Assembly: GCA_013396635.1 (NCBI GenBank)
Contig: WBMW01005075.1
Coordinates: 1-64,000, forward strand
Source of the DNA: Penelope pileata
Taxonomy: Eukaryota > Chordata > Aves > Galliformes > Cracidae
DNA: 64,000 bases
Direction of reading: 5' to 3'
Shown: positions 13,081 through 26,544 of the stretch, piece after piece
How the letters are laid out: every line of letters starts with the position of its first letter
Numbering within the stretch: position 1 is the first letter of the stretch
Translations under genes and position numbers: made by a program
The notes under the pieces: model-generated
What the model saw: only the letters and a program-made list of their open reading frames with translations
Told to the model about the DNA's origin: nothing
The model's database searches: none

Positions 13081-13384
13081 CTGTTCATACTGTTTAAAGT
13101 TCCTTCTAAGAGACCAAACATAAAAACTCTTGAGCTTCTTGTGGACATTATGGCTGTTTCAGTTTTGAGACCTATTCTACACTTCACTGGAACAGTATTT
13201 TAACTGTGCAGATGCAAAGGAGGCATTACAGACTTCTATCTCCTCAATTTATTATTTTCTTCTTCAGACTGAAAGGCTTTAAAGTTTTAATAAGGCAGGC
13301 AAAGATTGTTCCAGTACAGCAACATTCTGCTAGAAAATGCTGAATTTGATATTTCCGGCAGAAAATTTTAATTCTGAAAAAAAT
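13081..13384. other. unique AT-rich DNA after CR1
   Basis: Nothing recognised beyond the end of the CR1 copy. Confidence 0.4.
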
Positions 13385-13870
13385 CTTAGCTAAAAACCTG
13401 TCTGCTTTTCTGGCAGCTCTTCTGCTTGTCTCTCTGGGCACAAACACCACCAAAGACTACTGAGGTTCTGCAGCACAGATTTTCCACCAGTCTGTCCAGA
13501 AGGCTGCTACAGAGCCAAAGAACACCAACATTTTGAGGGTTCCCAACCAAAGCAATCCATGGCTGGTGAACCATGTAGACAACGGGGTTTCTGAACTCTA
13601 GGTGTAACACAGCATCATCAGGGGCTGCTGGGAGCTTTGGCTTCAAAGATCTTGCCAACAGCTGTCTGGTGGCCAGCCAGACCCTCAGGGCTACCAGCAC
13701 TTGTAGGTGGCAGCTGGCCAAGCATCTGCTACTCTGTCACACAGGGCAAGGTACAAAGTCATCCAGGTTATCTCGAAGTTTGATATGTTCCTTGGCAAGA
13801 AACGAAGATTCCTATCTGTACGTTATTTCCCACACCTCATGTTGCCTGGTGTTAGACGTGAATAAGGCTT
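13385..13870. other. GC-richer block of unknown origin
   Basis: About 0.5 kb of distinctly higher GC content than its surroundings, with long open frames on the minus strand (13386-13721) and a shorter one on the plus strand (13669-13875). Neither frame matches CR1 ORF2 or the mariner sequences elsewhere in the window, and I see no terminal repeats or poly(A). It could be an old unrecognised transposon, a worn retrocopy or a conserved non-coding block. I cannot choose between these. Confidence 0.25.
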
Positions 13871-15680
13871 TGTAGTTCTTATGGTCCTCGACATTCTTGA
13901 TGAAGACAAACAGGAAAATAAAAACAACTGTCTTTTTTTTCACAAAGGACACAGCACAGTAAGTAGCTGTTCTCGCTGCTAGTGGGTGTTCTAAATAAAA
14001 AAAAAATGAATATGAAAGATGTTACAAAGTCATCTTTTTTTACTTTTTTTTTTCCCCTACCTATTTGGACTTGATTTCCTACTCTGCAATGTTGTGGATT
14101 AAACCACAGCTGTAGCATTTCCAAAGGGACCAATCTGCCAATTAAAATTTGGTTGTAAACACAAAACCCAAGATATTTTTACTTATAATGCAGCTAAAAC
14201 ACATAAGTACCAAAAGGCTTTACTTGTACAAATACATGTTGCATCCAGAAATCCTTATCCATTCTGTCTGAAACATCCAGTAATCAAATTTGTAGGGTAA
14301 AATCCAAGAATCAATGAATAAACAACTCTTCATAAAACAATAGACAACGTTACGTATTAAATAAAATGGACCAGATGAGCAGGAAAAAAAGCCTCATAAA
14401 CAACTTATCTGTTGCAATGTGAACAACATATAAATGGCTTTAAAAGAGTACTGAAGTTATTTTCTGAGCACAGTCAGTAACCAGGAAAAATAAAGTGGTT
14501 TCTTAAGTAAGCCCTGAAATGAAGTAGAAGTACACTGTGCTGAAATGGATGAGAAGCTGGTGAGGTGTCCAGTAATGATGCATTTAAATAAGCAATCTGG
14601 CTAGAATTTGCAGTCATTTGTGAATATTTATCAAATTGAATAATGCAGCTCAAAAGCCCACACCGGCTATGAACTGCTGAATATTTTTGCCGTGTGCCGT
14701 GTTAAAATTCTATCATCTCCCTCATTTCCCGTTCCTTTTCTTCTAAATCCATTAAATGGATGAGAACACTCCTGTATGCTGCCTAGATGACAGCTGATCA
14801 CAGAATATTTGTTTCCTTAAAAATACTCCTGAACAAAGCCTGTAAAAATGGACAAAGATTTTCTCTTTCTCCGAGGAAAATAAACAAAAAAGGGAAAAAT
14901 TCAAGTGGAGAAGCATCACGCAAAGTCACACTGGTATACAGCATGCTCTGAAATGGTAGACTTCTACACGCTTTATGCAGTATGATCAATGAGACTCAGG
15001 TACACTTGTTTATCCCACAAGCCATATAGCCTCCCCCTCTCAATCCAGCAGTCAAGGTACAGCCTGTGTCCTAAAACACTGCTAGTACACTAACCACATG
15101 ACAAAAACAAAACAAAGGAAAAACTACCAGCAGCAGTAGTCTCCTCAATGCTTGTTCCACCTTTATACTACTTAGAAACTGAAAAGGAATCTTCAGACTC
15201 CTTCTAGAAGAAATTCAGATACTGAACTCAGTCTGATTTATTTTTTGGATGACGTTTGAAGATTTCCAATCCTAGCCTCACTGGAGAGAAGAACCATTGA
15301 AGAAGAACAAATGAATTCTAACTAATTCCAAAAGAACTAATTCCATAAGACAGGTGTGAAAAACTTTTGCACTGTATCACTACCTTATGACTAGGAACAG
15401 CATATTACTATGAACTGTAAAGTCCACAGCCATCACAAAGAACCCACTCCCTCTCTAATTACAAAACATTTAAACATTTCATCATAGGGACTTTTGTCCC
15501 TAGTAAGCATACTTACCTCAAATGCAGTTATAAATAGCAACTTATCTCAAACCTTTTCTATCACAATTTAGTCATTATCAATATAGTTTTACCCATATAA
15601 ACAAAACTGCACTTCCTGGCAATCTGCCTCTAAAGTGCTGTAACTTTCTGCTGTCCCTCAGTAACACTGCTCAACAGAAA
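13871..15680. other. AT-rich non-coding DNA
   Basis: No recognisable transposon. A strong minus-strand donor-like site (GAG/gtaagt at about 15516) exists, but the 36 bases before it carry stops in all three frames, so no coding exon is called. Confidence 0.4.
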
Positions 15681-15682
15681 TA

Positions 15683-16226
15683 TGAGAGTTGCTCCGAAAA
15701 TAACGCCTCCTATTTTATTATGGTGGCCCACAATGTCAAGAGGCGGATGTTGGTGGTACGGCAGCAGAGGTTGAACCTTCCCACCAATATTCCGTTCCAT
15801 GTTGTTGCTGTATGACAGATGGCAGCAGAGGGGCACTCTGACACAATGGCGTCTGACACGGAAGTGTGGACGGAGCAAAGGGGTGGAATTGAATTCCTCT
15901 GTGCAGAAAAAATGGCACCCAGTGACATTCACTAACATTTTCTGAATGTTTATGAAGATCCAAGAGTTTGTGAGCGCAGTGAGGGGTGGTGATGCGTTTC
16001 CGCAGTGGTGACAGTGATCACCTCAGCTGGTGCAGATTGGTACGAGCACTGCATGCAGCTCTTGTTCATGGCTGGTGAAAATGCACAGCTAATGGTGGCG
16101 ACTGTGTTGAAAAGTAGTGTTTTGTAGCTGAGAATTTGCTCTACCAAGTAGTGCTACTGTGCTCTTTGTATCTGTTGTAGTTTCCATGAAGGTAAATAGG
16201 AGGCATTTCTTTCAGAGCAACCTACA
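15683..16226 (+). mobile_element. non-autonomous mariner-type DNA transposon (GalluHop/Mariner1_GG-like), internally deleted
   Basis: Both ends carry the same inverted repeat: the left end reads GTTGCTCCGAAAATAACGCC and the right end, in reverse complement, reads GTTGCTCTGAAAGAAATGCC. The repeats extend at least 30 bases (left 15683-15717, right 16192-16226). A TA dinucleotide flanks each side (15681-15682 and 16227-16228), the target duplication of Tc1/mariner elements. At 16058-16117 the plus strand keeps the end of a mariner transposase: ALVHGW, a stop, then KCTANGGDCVEK and the natural stop. Most of the transposase is gone and the total length is 544 bases. It could only have moved with enzyme supplied from elsewhere. 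Confidence 0.85.
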
Positions 16227-16228
16227 TA

Positions 16229-19200
16229 TCTTATTTCCCAAGTTCCAACAAAAGCAGACCTCACAACAACTTGGCAAACTCTCAACCCACCCGTAAATTT
16301 CTGTCACACAGCTTCCAGAAAGTGAATCCTTCGTGTTTTTACTGTTTGGCCAGCTTTCTATATAAACTCACTAAAAAAATCCAAATTCCACCCCTCAAAA
16401 TTCAGGCTTTCCACTCGCTATCAAGTTCTTTCTGTTATTATCACAAAACCTTGATGCCTTGCCCAAAATAGGAAGTTCCTTTAAAAAACTGTCTCTGTTT
16501 GGTGAAGCTCATGGTGTCCTTAGCTGCCGTGAATATTCTCAAGCACTGAATGCCAGGGACAATGAGGAAAAGCATACTGACATGTTTGAAGCACTTAGCC
16601 TGACAAAACCAAATAATTCTAACTAACAAATTTCTAGAATATTTCATTTGTCAACAGAACAAAACAGCATTGCACAGTATCTCACAAGAGAAAAGTTCTC
16701 TAAGATTAAGAAGAAATTAATTTTCCTTATTAAAAACAGTACAGCAAAACTTTTTCACTTGAAAACTTTGGGGACAGAATATTGAAAGAGACCTCTAGCC
16801 CATTAATTAAAATGCTTTGGTTCATTTTGTTGAAGGAAGTCTTTAGATCAGTGAACCCATGTAGAACTGACCATTATAACATTGTAGTTAGTGAGACATA
16901 ACTCATGTTTGCACTAGAAAAAAGAGTGTTTTCTACACATTTTATTTTTTTAAATAAAGACACAAAAATACATGTCTGCTTAAGAACGAAATACAGCATG
17001 TTTTCCTTTAAGGATCCTCAAATAAGTTTGAGTCAACTTCTGATAACTTAACCTCAGTCATGAGACAGCCTGACAGTATAGATTATTGCAATGATTTAGA
17101 AGAATGTTCAAATTTTAATTTCTGAAGCATATATATATACTAGTAAAAATAATACATTCAGACACTATTTCTAACAAAGTATGCTCTATTAATGCAATCT
17201 ATATGCCAGCATTCAGGGGATAATTCAGAGAGCATGATGTAGCACCCCTCAACAGCTGCTCTTAAAACATTGTACTTGAAATGCAACAAATGGAATACAG
17301 AAATGGAAATTAATACCATCTGAACTCAAGATTGTATTAAGGGTACATAGATCATGAGTTAATTCTATTAAAATGTGAATAGAATTGTGTCAGAATTAAG
17401 TATAATGCTGATCAAACTTCCTTCATCATTCTGGTTAAGTGAATTAAACTTTTCTTGATATAGTCTCACTTGAGACTCAAGAATCTATTTCACATGTCTA
17501 AACCAAGACAGGATAATGTATTTCTTGTGGCTTTTTCATATTATCATTTTAATTTTCAAAATATCTCAAGAGGTGAAAAAGTGCTGAAGATGAAAACACT
17601 TTTATAAAACAAAACAAGGAAAGAAAACCCATACAATTTAATTAGCTGAGAAGACAGAGCTCTGTTAAAAGTAGTAAATATAATAAAGAAGATTATCACT
17701 CATACACAGAAAAAAAAATCTCAGCATGCCTTTGAAGAAAGGATATTTAAATTAATCCAAAGATCAGTCACTGTTTGTAAGGAAAGCTACTCAAGTTAAT
17801 AGAGAGCATTGGCAAGCATTGTTCTCATAATAAGCCAGCAAAATATCATGGATAAAGTAACAGAAAATATTAAAGTTTTAGAGACTTTGGCTCTCCCAAA
17901 ACACAACTCAATCACGTACAGAAAATTAACAGAGAAAGAGCATATCTAACGTTCTGGAAAAACACAGTCCAGAAGTTAATATTCAAAGCCCTGTTATGGT
18001 TTGGCATTACTGAGTAGAGAAAACTGAAGTTCAACAAAAGCATTCTTCCTGCATTGGCTGCCTTAAGATTTCCTCTTAAGGCACCTCATGTGAAAACTCA
18101 TTTCTAGATGCTCCTCCATCTGAGTTACAGCTTGTAAGGACTTGTTGAGCCATACACACGGGAATGAAGGAAGGGAACTTCAGCAGTTTTACACCAGGAA
18201 CTGAAAGCTTTATTCTGAGAATCCTAGTGCCCTCTTTCAGGTTTACCTATGAAAAGCAAAGAGGGAAAAAATGTAGACAGGCTTCAAGTCTAAAATGTCC
18301 TAGAGCTTAGCTAATGCTGTTCAAGTACGTCAGCGGCGGCTCTCACAGAGACTGTGCATCTGACAGCCAAGCAGTAAAAAATACTGTACTTGTCACCCCC
18401 GAAACATGGCCTTGGTTACGAAGTCAGAGAACTGCCAACAGTCCCTGTGAATGTGTCAGCAACAAGGGTTCACAGATAGGAAAACCTCTGCAATTAGTAG
18501 AGGTTGTCCATCTTTTGATTTCTTTGGAGCTCAGAGATGAACTCCTGAAGAAAGCCACAGTCTGACAAAACCATGCAGGAGTGATAGCCAGGAGGCTGGA
18601 TGAGATGATGGTTCTCAGGGGCCTGAAAATTGCTACAAGATACATGAATAGAGATGTGAATGAACTACAACAATGCATTATTGTTTATGCTGTATTCACA
18701 CATTTACATTCCAGCACATATTTGCAAACACTCCAGCTGCATTCACTCTTAACTCTCAGTGTGGTGACTAGTGGAGTTATTAGTGAGAGCAGCCTGGAAG
18801 AGCTGCATCTTGTGATTTGAAAAGAGTATATATTTATCCCAAGGAATCAAGAATGCCTCCTTTCAGGGCTGAACTGAATTGATTGTGTGGGAATGATTCA
18901 GCTACAAAGGTTCCCTAGAGATGAACAAAAATGCCTTCGTGTCATGGAATTACTAATAGCCTACTGGCATATATGACAATGAACTCTAAAAGTATAGCAA
19001 GGGGTTAAGTGAAAGGAGCATCTCAGAATGAAACCCCAGGCAAGTCTGGTGTCATTTATGAAGAGTAAGCCCAGTGCTGGGAAAGGCCCCTACTTGTCAT
19101 ACCTATTTAAAGCCCAAGCCTTTCCAGGGAGAGGAGGACGTGTCAGGACTTGGCCTCACAGACCTAGGTGCTCTGTGCCCGGAGCTGCTGTGGCATCTGC

Positions 19201-22200
19201 AGAGGCTGTGGAGATGCAGTGAGGCATCGTTTCAGAAATGCAGAGCTAAAATCCTACAGTGGGAGCTTAACACATTAAATCATGCACTTTCTGGTTTCTA
19301 GAGGCTTTGTATTAGCTATTCTATACATCCTCAAAAGGTACAGAGCAGCAGTGAATAATCTTAACTCCAAGTTAGTGAAGCCTTTATTCATTCATTTCCT
19401 TGGTCTTCAAAGCAACAAATTTCCTGGCAGGCTCTTAATTCACAGGCCTAATCCTCTATCCACTTATTTGGACTCATTGAGGAGACACTTCTGAATGCTG
19501 AATGCGCTAATTACTCGTTACTTCTTTCAGTGTCCTTACATCATTCTCCCGTTTCCCCGTCGTTTGGCGCCGCCCAGTCCACACTCCCAAGGTGCCTTCC
19601 TCACAGGGCAGCCCTCAGCACAGCGACGGGACCAGAGGGCAAGGTCAGCACGGGACCCACTGGGAACAGGGCTGCGCTTCCAAGGCTGTAGAAGAGCAGG
19701 GACTAGCAGAGCAGGATGAAGGCTGATACTGGCAGGACTTGTGCCTTGAGAAATTCAGATTTAATATTCTGCTGTTACACCTTTATTATGTGTTTTTGGA
19801 CAAACTGCTCAACATTCACTTATGCTTGAATATATAGTGAGATCTGCCTGCAACTACAGTCAAAGTTCACAAGGAACTACAGAAATAACGCATGCACCTT
19901 ATCACGGCTTGGACAAGGTTCAAACCATCCTGCACCACCCTGATTAATAAACCCTTTATATTTACAAGTGTAACCTTCTAGCTGATGTCTTCCTTCTCTA
20001 AACCAAGAATTCCATCAGTAACACTAAAGGATATGTTTGTGGCAGTTAAATAGCAAACAACCAACACCTCTCCATGTCAGAAAGGAGTACCTAATCCCAT
20101 GCAACCCAGCACGCTCACAAGCACAGGGTGCTTGTAAGATGCTGTCAGCCAGAGCACAGAGTCCTGAGCATGAGTGCAGCTCTCCCCAGTATAGCAAGGC
20201 TTTCCCGGCACTACTGGAGCTGGTGAGCAGGGACATGCTGGCTGCAGCCTCCCGCAGCACCAACGTTCTGACCTTTGTCACTGTCCTCCATAGAAAGGCA
20301 CAGACGTGCTTGAGGGGAAGAAGTGAGTAACATCTCGTAACAGCATAAAAATAAACCCTACCGGACCATTTCCACCAAAATAGTAAAGGTCTGTGCAGGA
20401 AATCTGGCAGACTGTTGATCAGTCTTAGGAAATGAACAGCTACTTGGAAACATCAAGTCTCAGAACTTAAAACCTCCAGAAGGGAACAAAGCAGGTACCG
20501 CTTGGTTTTTGCCAAAGGCAAAGGGAAGCATTATAGTATCCATACATATAAGAAGAGGAAAATACTGTTGCCATATTTCTTAATAAATCTTCATAAATCA
20601 AAATATTGCAGGCATCTTTACTCACACAACACATGAATGTGGACTGCCAGCAGTATTTCACAACCACAAATCTATCCAAGCCCCTTATTTTACAATATCA
20701 AGGGTAACTGAAAGAAAAAGTAGCTTAGTTGTAGCAAGCTGGCGCTCCAGAATATTGGCTACTGTAATCAAACACAGATAACACAAACAAGGAAAACAGT
20801 TCGTTCTTCAACAATCTGCTGTTGTTAAGATTTCATCTCTTCTGACCTGCACAGACAGTTCTAGCTTTTGAGAGGACATTAAAAGAAAGTTTCTCTATTA
20901 CTTTTCTTTCACAGGGAATAAATCTTACACATTAACAATGAACAGAAACAAGTGGAATCAGTTCAAAAGCTATCTTGGGTTGCAAAGAGAAAATGCAGCT
21001 TCTTATTACATTAGGCTATTCTTGTTCAATTTTAATAAATATTCTAATTAGAAAAAGAAACAGCTCAGCTACTGTATAAGGCTATTACGCTCTTCCTGTT
21101 TTGTACAGATTTATAGTATTCGGAAATCAATATGACTCAAGTAGCACAAAAGTACTGAAAATAGAAACACCCAAAGGCTCAGCAGGATGCAGTATCCTTG
21201 AACTTTCAAATGAGATTCATAAGAAATAATAATTCCTGTAAAATCGGCACTTTCATCCAAACTAAAACTTGTAGAGTTTCCAGAAAAGTTTTATAATTAC
21301 CATTACAAAACGGCATTATGAAAAGCAGTATACCACTTGGTAAACACAAGGGGCACAATTCTAGAAAAAATAATTACACACCATGATGTCTACTGAATCA
21401 TATCTGTCACAAAGATTAGTGCCATTTATAAGGCACAAGCCACAATGATGAAAATGCAAAATTTCTCATAAAAATAAATGTTATTAAGGAAATGATGATT
21501 ATTTTTCTCACTCCCTTGTTCTTACATCAAATTTGGGGTAAATTTTATTTTCCCCAAAGTATTTCTCTTCTACTTGCATGAAACCAGTTTCTTAAGATAA
21601 AACTGCATCTATTTATTTTGTTTATAGCCACCCCTGTAGTCCTGTCTACATTCCTGTATCACTCAGTGTCCCATCATCCTCACGAGACTAAGCAATTTCA
21701 TTCCTGCACAATAATCGTGATCTAAAAGTCACCTCCATTAAAAAACTTTCATGCAAAATACCTTGATCTGTCTTCTATCAATCCATTATATCAACACAAA
21801 TGACCACGTGGCTCAGAGAAAGAAAACAATGACTTTAAGATGAAACTCCATTGTGTCAGTTTACTTAGGGGATGTTTGGGTGTTGCTGAGTGCGTAAGGA
21901 AGACTGAGGAATTACAGCTCCTCACCCAAGGAGGTAGGAACAGCATCACATTTACAAAATACTGCTCATCCTGTAAAACAAGAACACCCATGAACTTGGG
22001 CATTCTCCTGGGAAGCACGATTGCCCCCAAAGCCTGTTGCTATCAGCCACACACCTCACCAGCTGCTTGGGAGAATCACAAAGGGGATTCCACAGCACTC
22101 AGGCTGAACAGAAACAAGCTTGGGCAGAGCACACTTTCTAGTAGGGGTCCTTGATTCTCCTCCATTTTCATTTCATCATCGGAGCACTCATGGTCCTTCT

Positions 22201-23270
22201 CACAAAACATCCTTGGAAAGGCAGCTGGTGTCCAGAGACAAGTTAGATGACACTTGACACCAGTCATTCATGCCATCCCTTCTGTACATGTGAAGAATTT
22301 CTTTGGATTTGCAACCACTTGCATCGTTCTTTTCAGAATGAGAGGTATATTTTTCACAGTAGTCCTTTATGCACTCCTCAGTCTGCTTCAGCTTCTTGTA
22401 ACATTACATAATAAAGTTATAGTTTTGCCTTCTAGCCTCGGCTCAGATTTCAATACAACAAAGCATCTCATGACAATCAAGGGATCTACAGCATGCTGGC
22501 GAGCAGAGTAAAAGCCAAGTGCTAGAAATCAAGTAAAATACAGTTACTAAAGAAAAGCCGCATTTCTGAACATAAAAGTTTCAAGAAGTTAAGGTAAATT
22601 TACTCAACAGCCCACCTTTTAATATCTTCAGTTTATTTAAACATACAAAATACTAAGATAAGGGATAGCAAATAAATACAGATTGCCAAGAATAAAAAAT
22701 AAGATCACTTAGAGGACATCATATATATTTTTAAATCTAAAAAATTTCAGAAACTGGGCTATATTTGCAGTCAACTTTCCTAACATTAGAGAACAGATCT
22801 TGTGATACGATTATCAGTACGCCAAATCTAAAACACTGATTTTACATTCGTGCTTGAACATTCCCTTTGCATTACAATATCCATGAAAGACATATGCACT
22901 AACATGTCTTAATGCTTATCTTGTAAGAAGAACTCTTGTAATGCTATTGTTCACAAACTTACTTCAGTAAAACTGCCAGCTTCATGTGCTGTGTTTTCCT
23001 AAGACTAAAAATAACATCTTTTGTCTGTTCTTCAAGGAAACAGCTTCAATCACATTGACTTCTTTAATTAGACTGTGTTTGCAATATATGTAAAGTGAAT
23101 TTTAAATCATGATCTGTTTTACAAGAGCAAAAGAAAAAAAAGTCATGCATGTTGTTCATTCAATCAGAAGTTTCAGTGGGGAAAAACTGAGTGTCTGTAG
23201 GGCTGGCCATGCAATGCAATCTCACCAAAAAAATGGAAATTTGTCTACAGAAATGTAGCTCTAAGACACA
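16229..23270. other. AT-rich non-coding DNA with a few GC-richer patches
   Basis: No recognisable transposon in about 7 kb. GC-richer patches at about 18310-18830, 19030-19220, 19540-19720 and 20070-20330 carry overlapping open frames on both strands, but without splice pairs or a recognisable protein. Probably intron if the minus-strand gene model holds. Confidence 0.35.
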
Positions 23271-23324
23271 TTTTGGAAATACAGCAAATGCCTACTGTAA
23301 TTTCAGATGATGATCTTGAAAGTG

Positions 23325-23386
23325 CAACCTTAAACTCCTTAAACTTAAGCGCAAACTTAACCTTGACCTTAAACTCCTTTGAAGCG
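23325..23386. repeat. degenerate tandem repeat of a CTTAAACTCCTT-like unit
   Basis: Units such as CCTTAAACTCCTT recur at 23329 and 23368, with diverged copies (AAACTTAAGCG, AAACTTAACCTTGA) between. The plus-strand frame reads as a Leu/Asn/Ser-rich repeat. This looks like local tandem slippage rather than a gene. Confidence 0.5.
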
Positions 23387-23460
23387 TATGCGTTTAATAT
23401 CCAGGTCTCTCTTGCTTTCAAGTACAGAAGTAATACTACCACTGTATGTACCAAAGTACG

Positions 23461-23462
<2 letters not shown>

Positions 23463-23492
<30 letters not shown>

Positions 23493-23517
23493 AAGCAAAA
23501 AAAAAGGAAAAAGAAGG
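23463..23517. repeat. long A-rich tract
   Basis: A run of more than 20 A is followed by A-rich sequence broken by single G and C. It begins just after an open stretch (23273-23464), so a retrocopy tail was considered. I see no known gene in front of it, and bird CR1 does not normally leave poly(A) tails. A simple A-rich repeat is the safer reading. Confidence 0.6.
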
Positions 23518-26450
23518 CACAAGACATTATTCTCATCGTTTTAGCGAGGTGATCAGTGGATCAACTCATCCTTCAACAGTGAACATAAGTTCCCTTGCAG
23601 TTTTTTTTATCTCCCAATCCTGGTGACTTCACTCAGTAGAGTATATAAATTTCATCAGTTTAAGTTGTGTGACTAGTCCCATTGAAGACAGCAGAAGTAT
23701 CGCAAGTGTAGCGTTAAGCACATGTAAATGCTCTCTTGGACTAGAACTTCACGTGATCACAGATGAGAAAATAATGAAACCTTACTGAAGAGAATAGGAC
23801 TTGAATGGCAAGGAGCCTGTCACTTCTTTAAGACCAATCAGAGAAATAACCAAAAAATTTGAGAACTTGCATCGCAGTCAAAGGAGGAAAACAGATCTAT
23901 AGTCCTTCATACTTTGACTGAATAATTAATTTTCTTAATGAAGTAGAGAAACAAAAACTTGAAAAAAAATTATTAACTGCAACTAATTAAGTACCGTTAC
24001 TTAATTAAGTATCATTACTATGATGTGCGTGTATGCCTGTGTGCACAACACTGAGCTGTCCATGTAAGTTTAGGGCATTTATAACTTGTGTTTCTTCTAC
24101 AGACACTTTCTGTTGGATACTATGTGAACACATTCTGCAGCTTTTTGTTTGGTTGGAGATTTTCAAGGAGTAGTACATCCTGCACTAGAAATAAGCAGGA
24201 AAGAATGTACCCTCAATATCGCTAGTCTTTTTTTCAAACTTTGAAGAAAACAAGTAATAGGTTAAAACTGTTAGCAATGAGAAGATAAAGACTGACTCCT
24301 ACATAAATGATGCAAGTTTTATTACTTTACAGAAAAGGACTCATCAGAACAAGAGCAGAAATCCAGCTATTAAATTTCTTGAACATTTCACAAGTCACAG
24401 CATCAGGTACTGTTAAGACTTCAACAGAATTGCTGCATGGAAATCTGGTGAACCATTTGCAAGAAATGACTCAAGTCAGTACAAGAACAGGAAAAGGATG
24501 CGACGAATTTCAGGGAATTGAAAGCTTATTTATATTATCAACTATAACAGCTTGGATTATATAAGGATTCCAATACAATGACAAATAGGGAATAGCTCTA
24601 TAAATATCAGAGGAAATGTCATAAAAACACTCAGGAGAGAGATAACTCTTACATACAAAAAGATAAATAAATAAGTGAAAGGTGGGTAGATTTTGAAAAC
24701 AGACCAAATGTAAGAAGGTTCATAGTACAGAGTACAGATTCTGGAGAATTACCTAATAGCAACAGCAAAGGTAAATCACCTAACCAGAGAAAAGGCATTC
24801 TGGTGACTATGAACATAACTGCATCCCACTGCGAGGAGATGTCTTTTAGTTCTATTCTACACATACTCATTTTTGCCTTAGGAGACAAGTTGTTTCCTAT
24901 ATGCCAAAGTGCACCACATAATCAGCACAAACCTTGAAGCACGCAGCTATGAAAGTTGCAGTGGTATATACGCTGAAGTACCATGGCCTTAGTTTCTACA
25001 GTTTATTAGTCTGCTATTACTCTGTTGTGGAAACAATTAAATGCCATGCCACTAACACCCAGGATGAATCGAAAATAATTTATTTTCCATTTCAGTATAC
25101 GATATGGCAACTCTTGCATCTCATTGCTAAACCAGAATTACATTAGCAAAAAAAAAAAACAGGAATTGAATAACTTGGGAGGAATGGGTTGAGGGAAGGA
25201 GAAATCTGACTTTGACAATGAATTTTAAAAGTATGTGTCTTGCACTTTAGAAGTAGAAAATGGGAAAGGGTTAGAGGACGCTACTAAGATATCCCCAAAA
25301 TATATATCAGTGTTTCCACATTATTCTCTTTTAAGGTAGGTTCCGGAACACATACTCATTATCAATGAAAAGTGTTACTCCAAAATCTGAATTATTTTAG
25401 ATCTAATGAATCAGCCCAAATAATACATATGGTATTGATACACCAGCCCACTCTTCTCATCTGGGAATAGCACAGTTGACACAAAAAGCTGAACAACTCC
25501 TTAAAAATCCAGTATTGAGTAAAACTTTGGGAACTGAAAAAACAAGGTATTGTTCAAAATAGCAAAGCTTCACAAAACGAAACCACAAGCATAGCAGCTG
25601 TCATAATAGAAACCTATATGAAATCTCTTTGTTGTCTGCTTCTGAGAAGAAATACAAACTTTCAAGGCCAACATTTGGATAACCTCATGGAACACCTCAG
25701 GCATTCCCTTCTCTTAAAATTCATGTGTATTGCATTGTAACAAAGGCATTATTCTTTTTCTCACGAATGCGCACAAAGCAGCTGGTAAGAGGATTTCCAT
25801 ACACTAGGAGTTCATCATCTGAACCACCGCATTATTGGGACCACCATTCTGGATTTGTAATGTTTAGTAATGTCCAAAAAAAGAGCTTATTTGAACTTGC
25901 TTTTAAAAGAGATGAAAAGCCTTTACAGCACAACAACTAGTGAACTTAAGAAATGTATGCAGCTTTTCTGCCTTCTACGGTTTAGGTAGATCTTTTAATC
26001 CATTTGCTGCCACTGGAAGTGACACGATGGGCTACAACAGCAACTTCTGCAGATGAGAGCAAAGTTCCCACCAACTCTTCTGCCAGCAGAAGCCAACTCA
26101 CCAGGCAGCAGCCGCCTTCAGTTACATGGGCATCGGTAAAGTATACAGCACGGTCACGGTGACTTTACAGCCCACCGCAATCTATTGTCCAAGATGACTG
26201 CACTGCATAAGGCGCGAAGCTGTGCATTACTGATTCAGTACAAGAACAGTGTTTTCAGAAATAGTAACAGAAGCTATTGTGATACTGGAATAGCAGGTTA
26301 AGATGAGACAATGAACTGAAGACGACAGAGAGGAATTAACAAGAATGTGTTCTTCAGCATCAAATGATTTTGATGACAAGTAAGTAGAATAAAAAGAATC
26401 ACAGAAAACAGAAAGAAATGGAGAAAAGTATCACTTAGCCCAAAACTTAC
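23518..26450. other. AT-rich non-coding DNA
   Basis: No transposon recognised. The patch at 25990-26230 has more CpG than its neighbours and contains a strong minus-strand donor-like site near 26101, but the frame behind it is closed by a stop without a good acceptor. Confidence 0.35.
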
Positions 26451-26544
26451 GGTTCAAGTCTGCCTCAGGATTAGCCCCTGTGCTGAACAAGACGGATCTA
26501 TACATTTTCTCCATTAAACATTCTTCAGTAAAGAAAGATGGCAT
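26451..26544 (-). CDS. putative internal exon of the same unidentified minus-strand gene
   Basis: On the minus strand the frame reads MPSFFTEECLMEKMYRS then VLFSTGANPEADLN plus one base, and stops exactly at a strong donor (AACC/gtaagt, 26450 downward). The peptide has an ordinary, charged composition. The upper boundary is unsure: an AG at 26545-26546 gives the start used here, and the frame stays open to another AG near 26581, which would add HRVKCFLCKMEE. The pyrimidine tract before either AG is modest. Ending 1 base into a codon matches the 2-base start of the terminal exon at 5505. The segment slightly resembles an ankyrin-type helix-turn by eye, but that is not enough to name it. Confidence 0.33.

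Noticed and set aside
15517..15560. Very strong minus-strand donor (GAG/gtaagt)
   Set aside because: All three frames before it have stops within 36 bases, so no coding exon ends here.
20037..20330. 97-codon plus-strand open frame in a GC-richer patch
   Set aside because: An 85-codon frame lies opposite it, neither has splice pairs, and no protein family is recognised.
26101..26180. Minus-strand donor-like GCCTG/gtgagt behind a CpG-containing frame
   Set aside because: The frame is closed upstream by TAA, and no acceptor with a pyrimidine tract is available.
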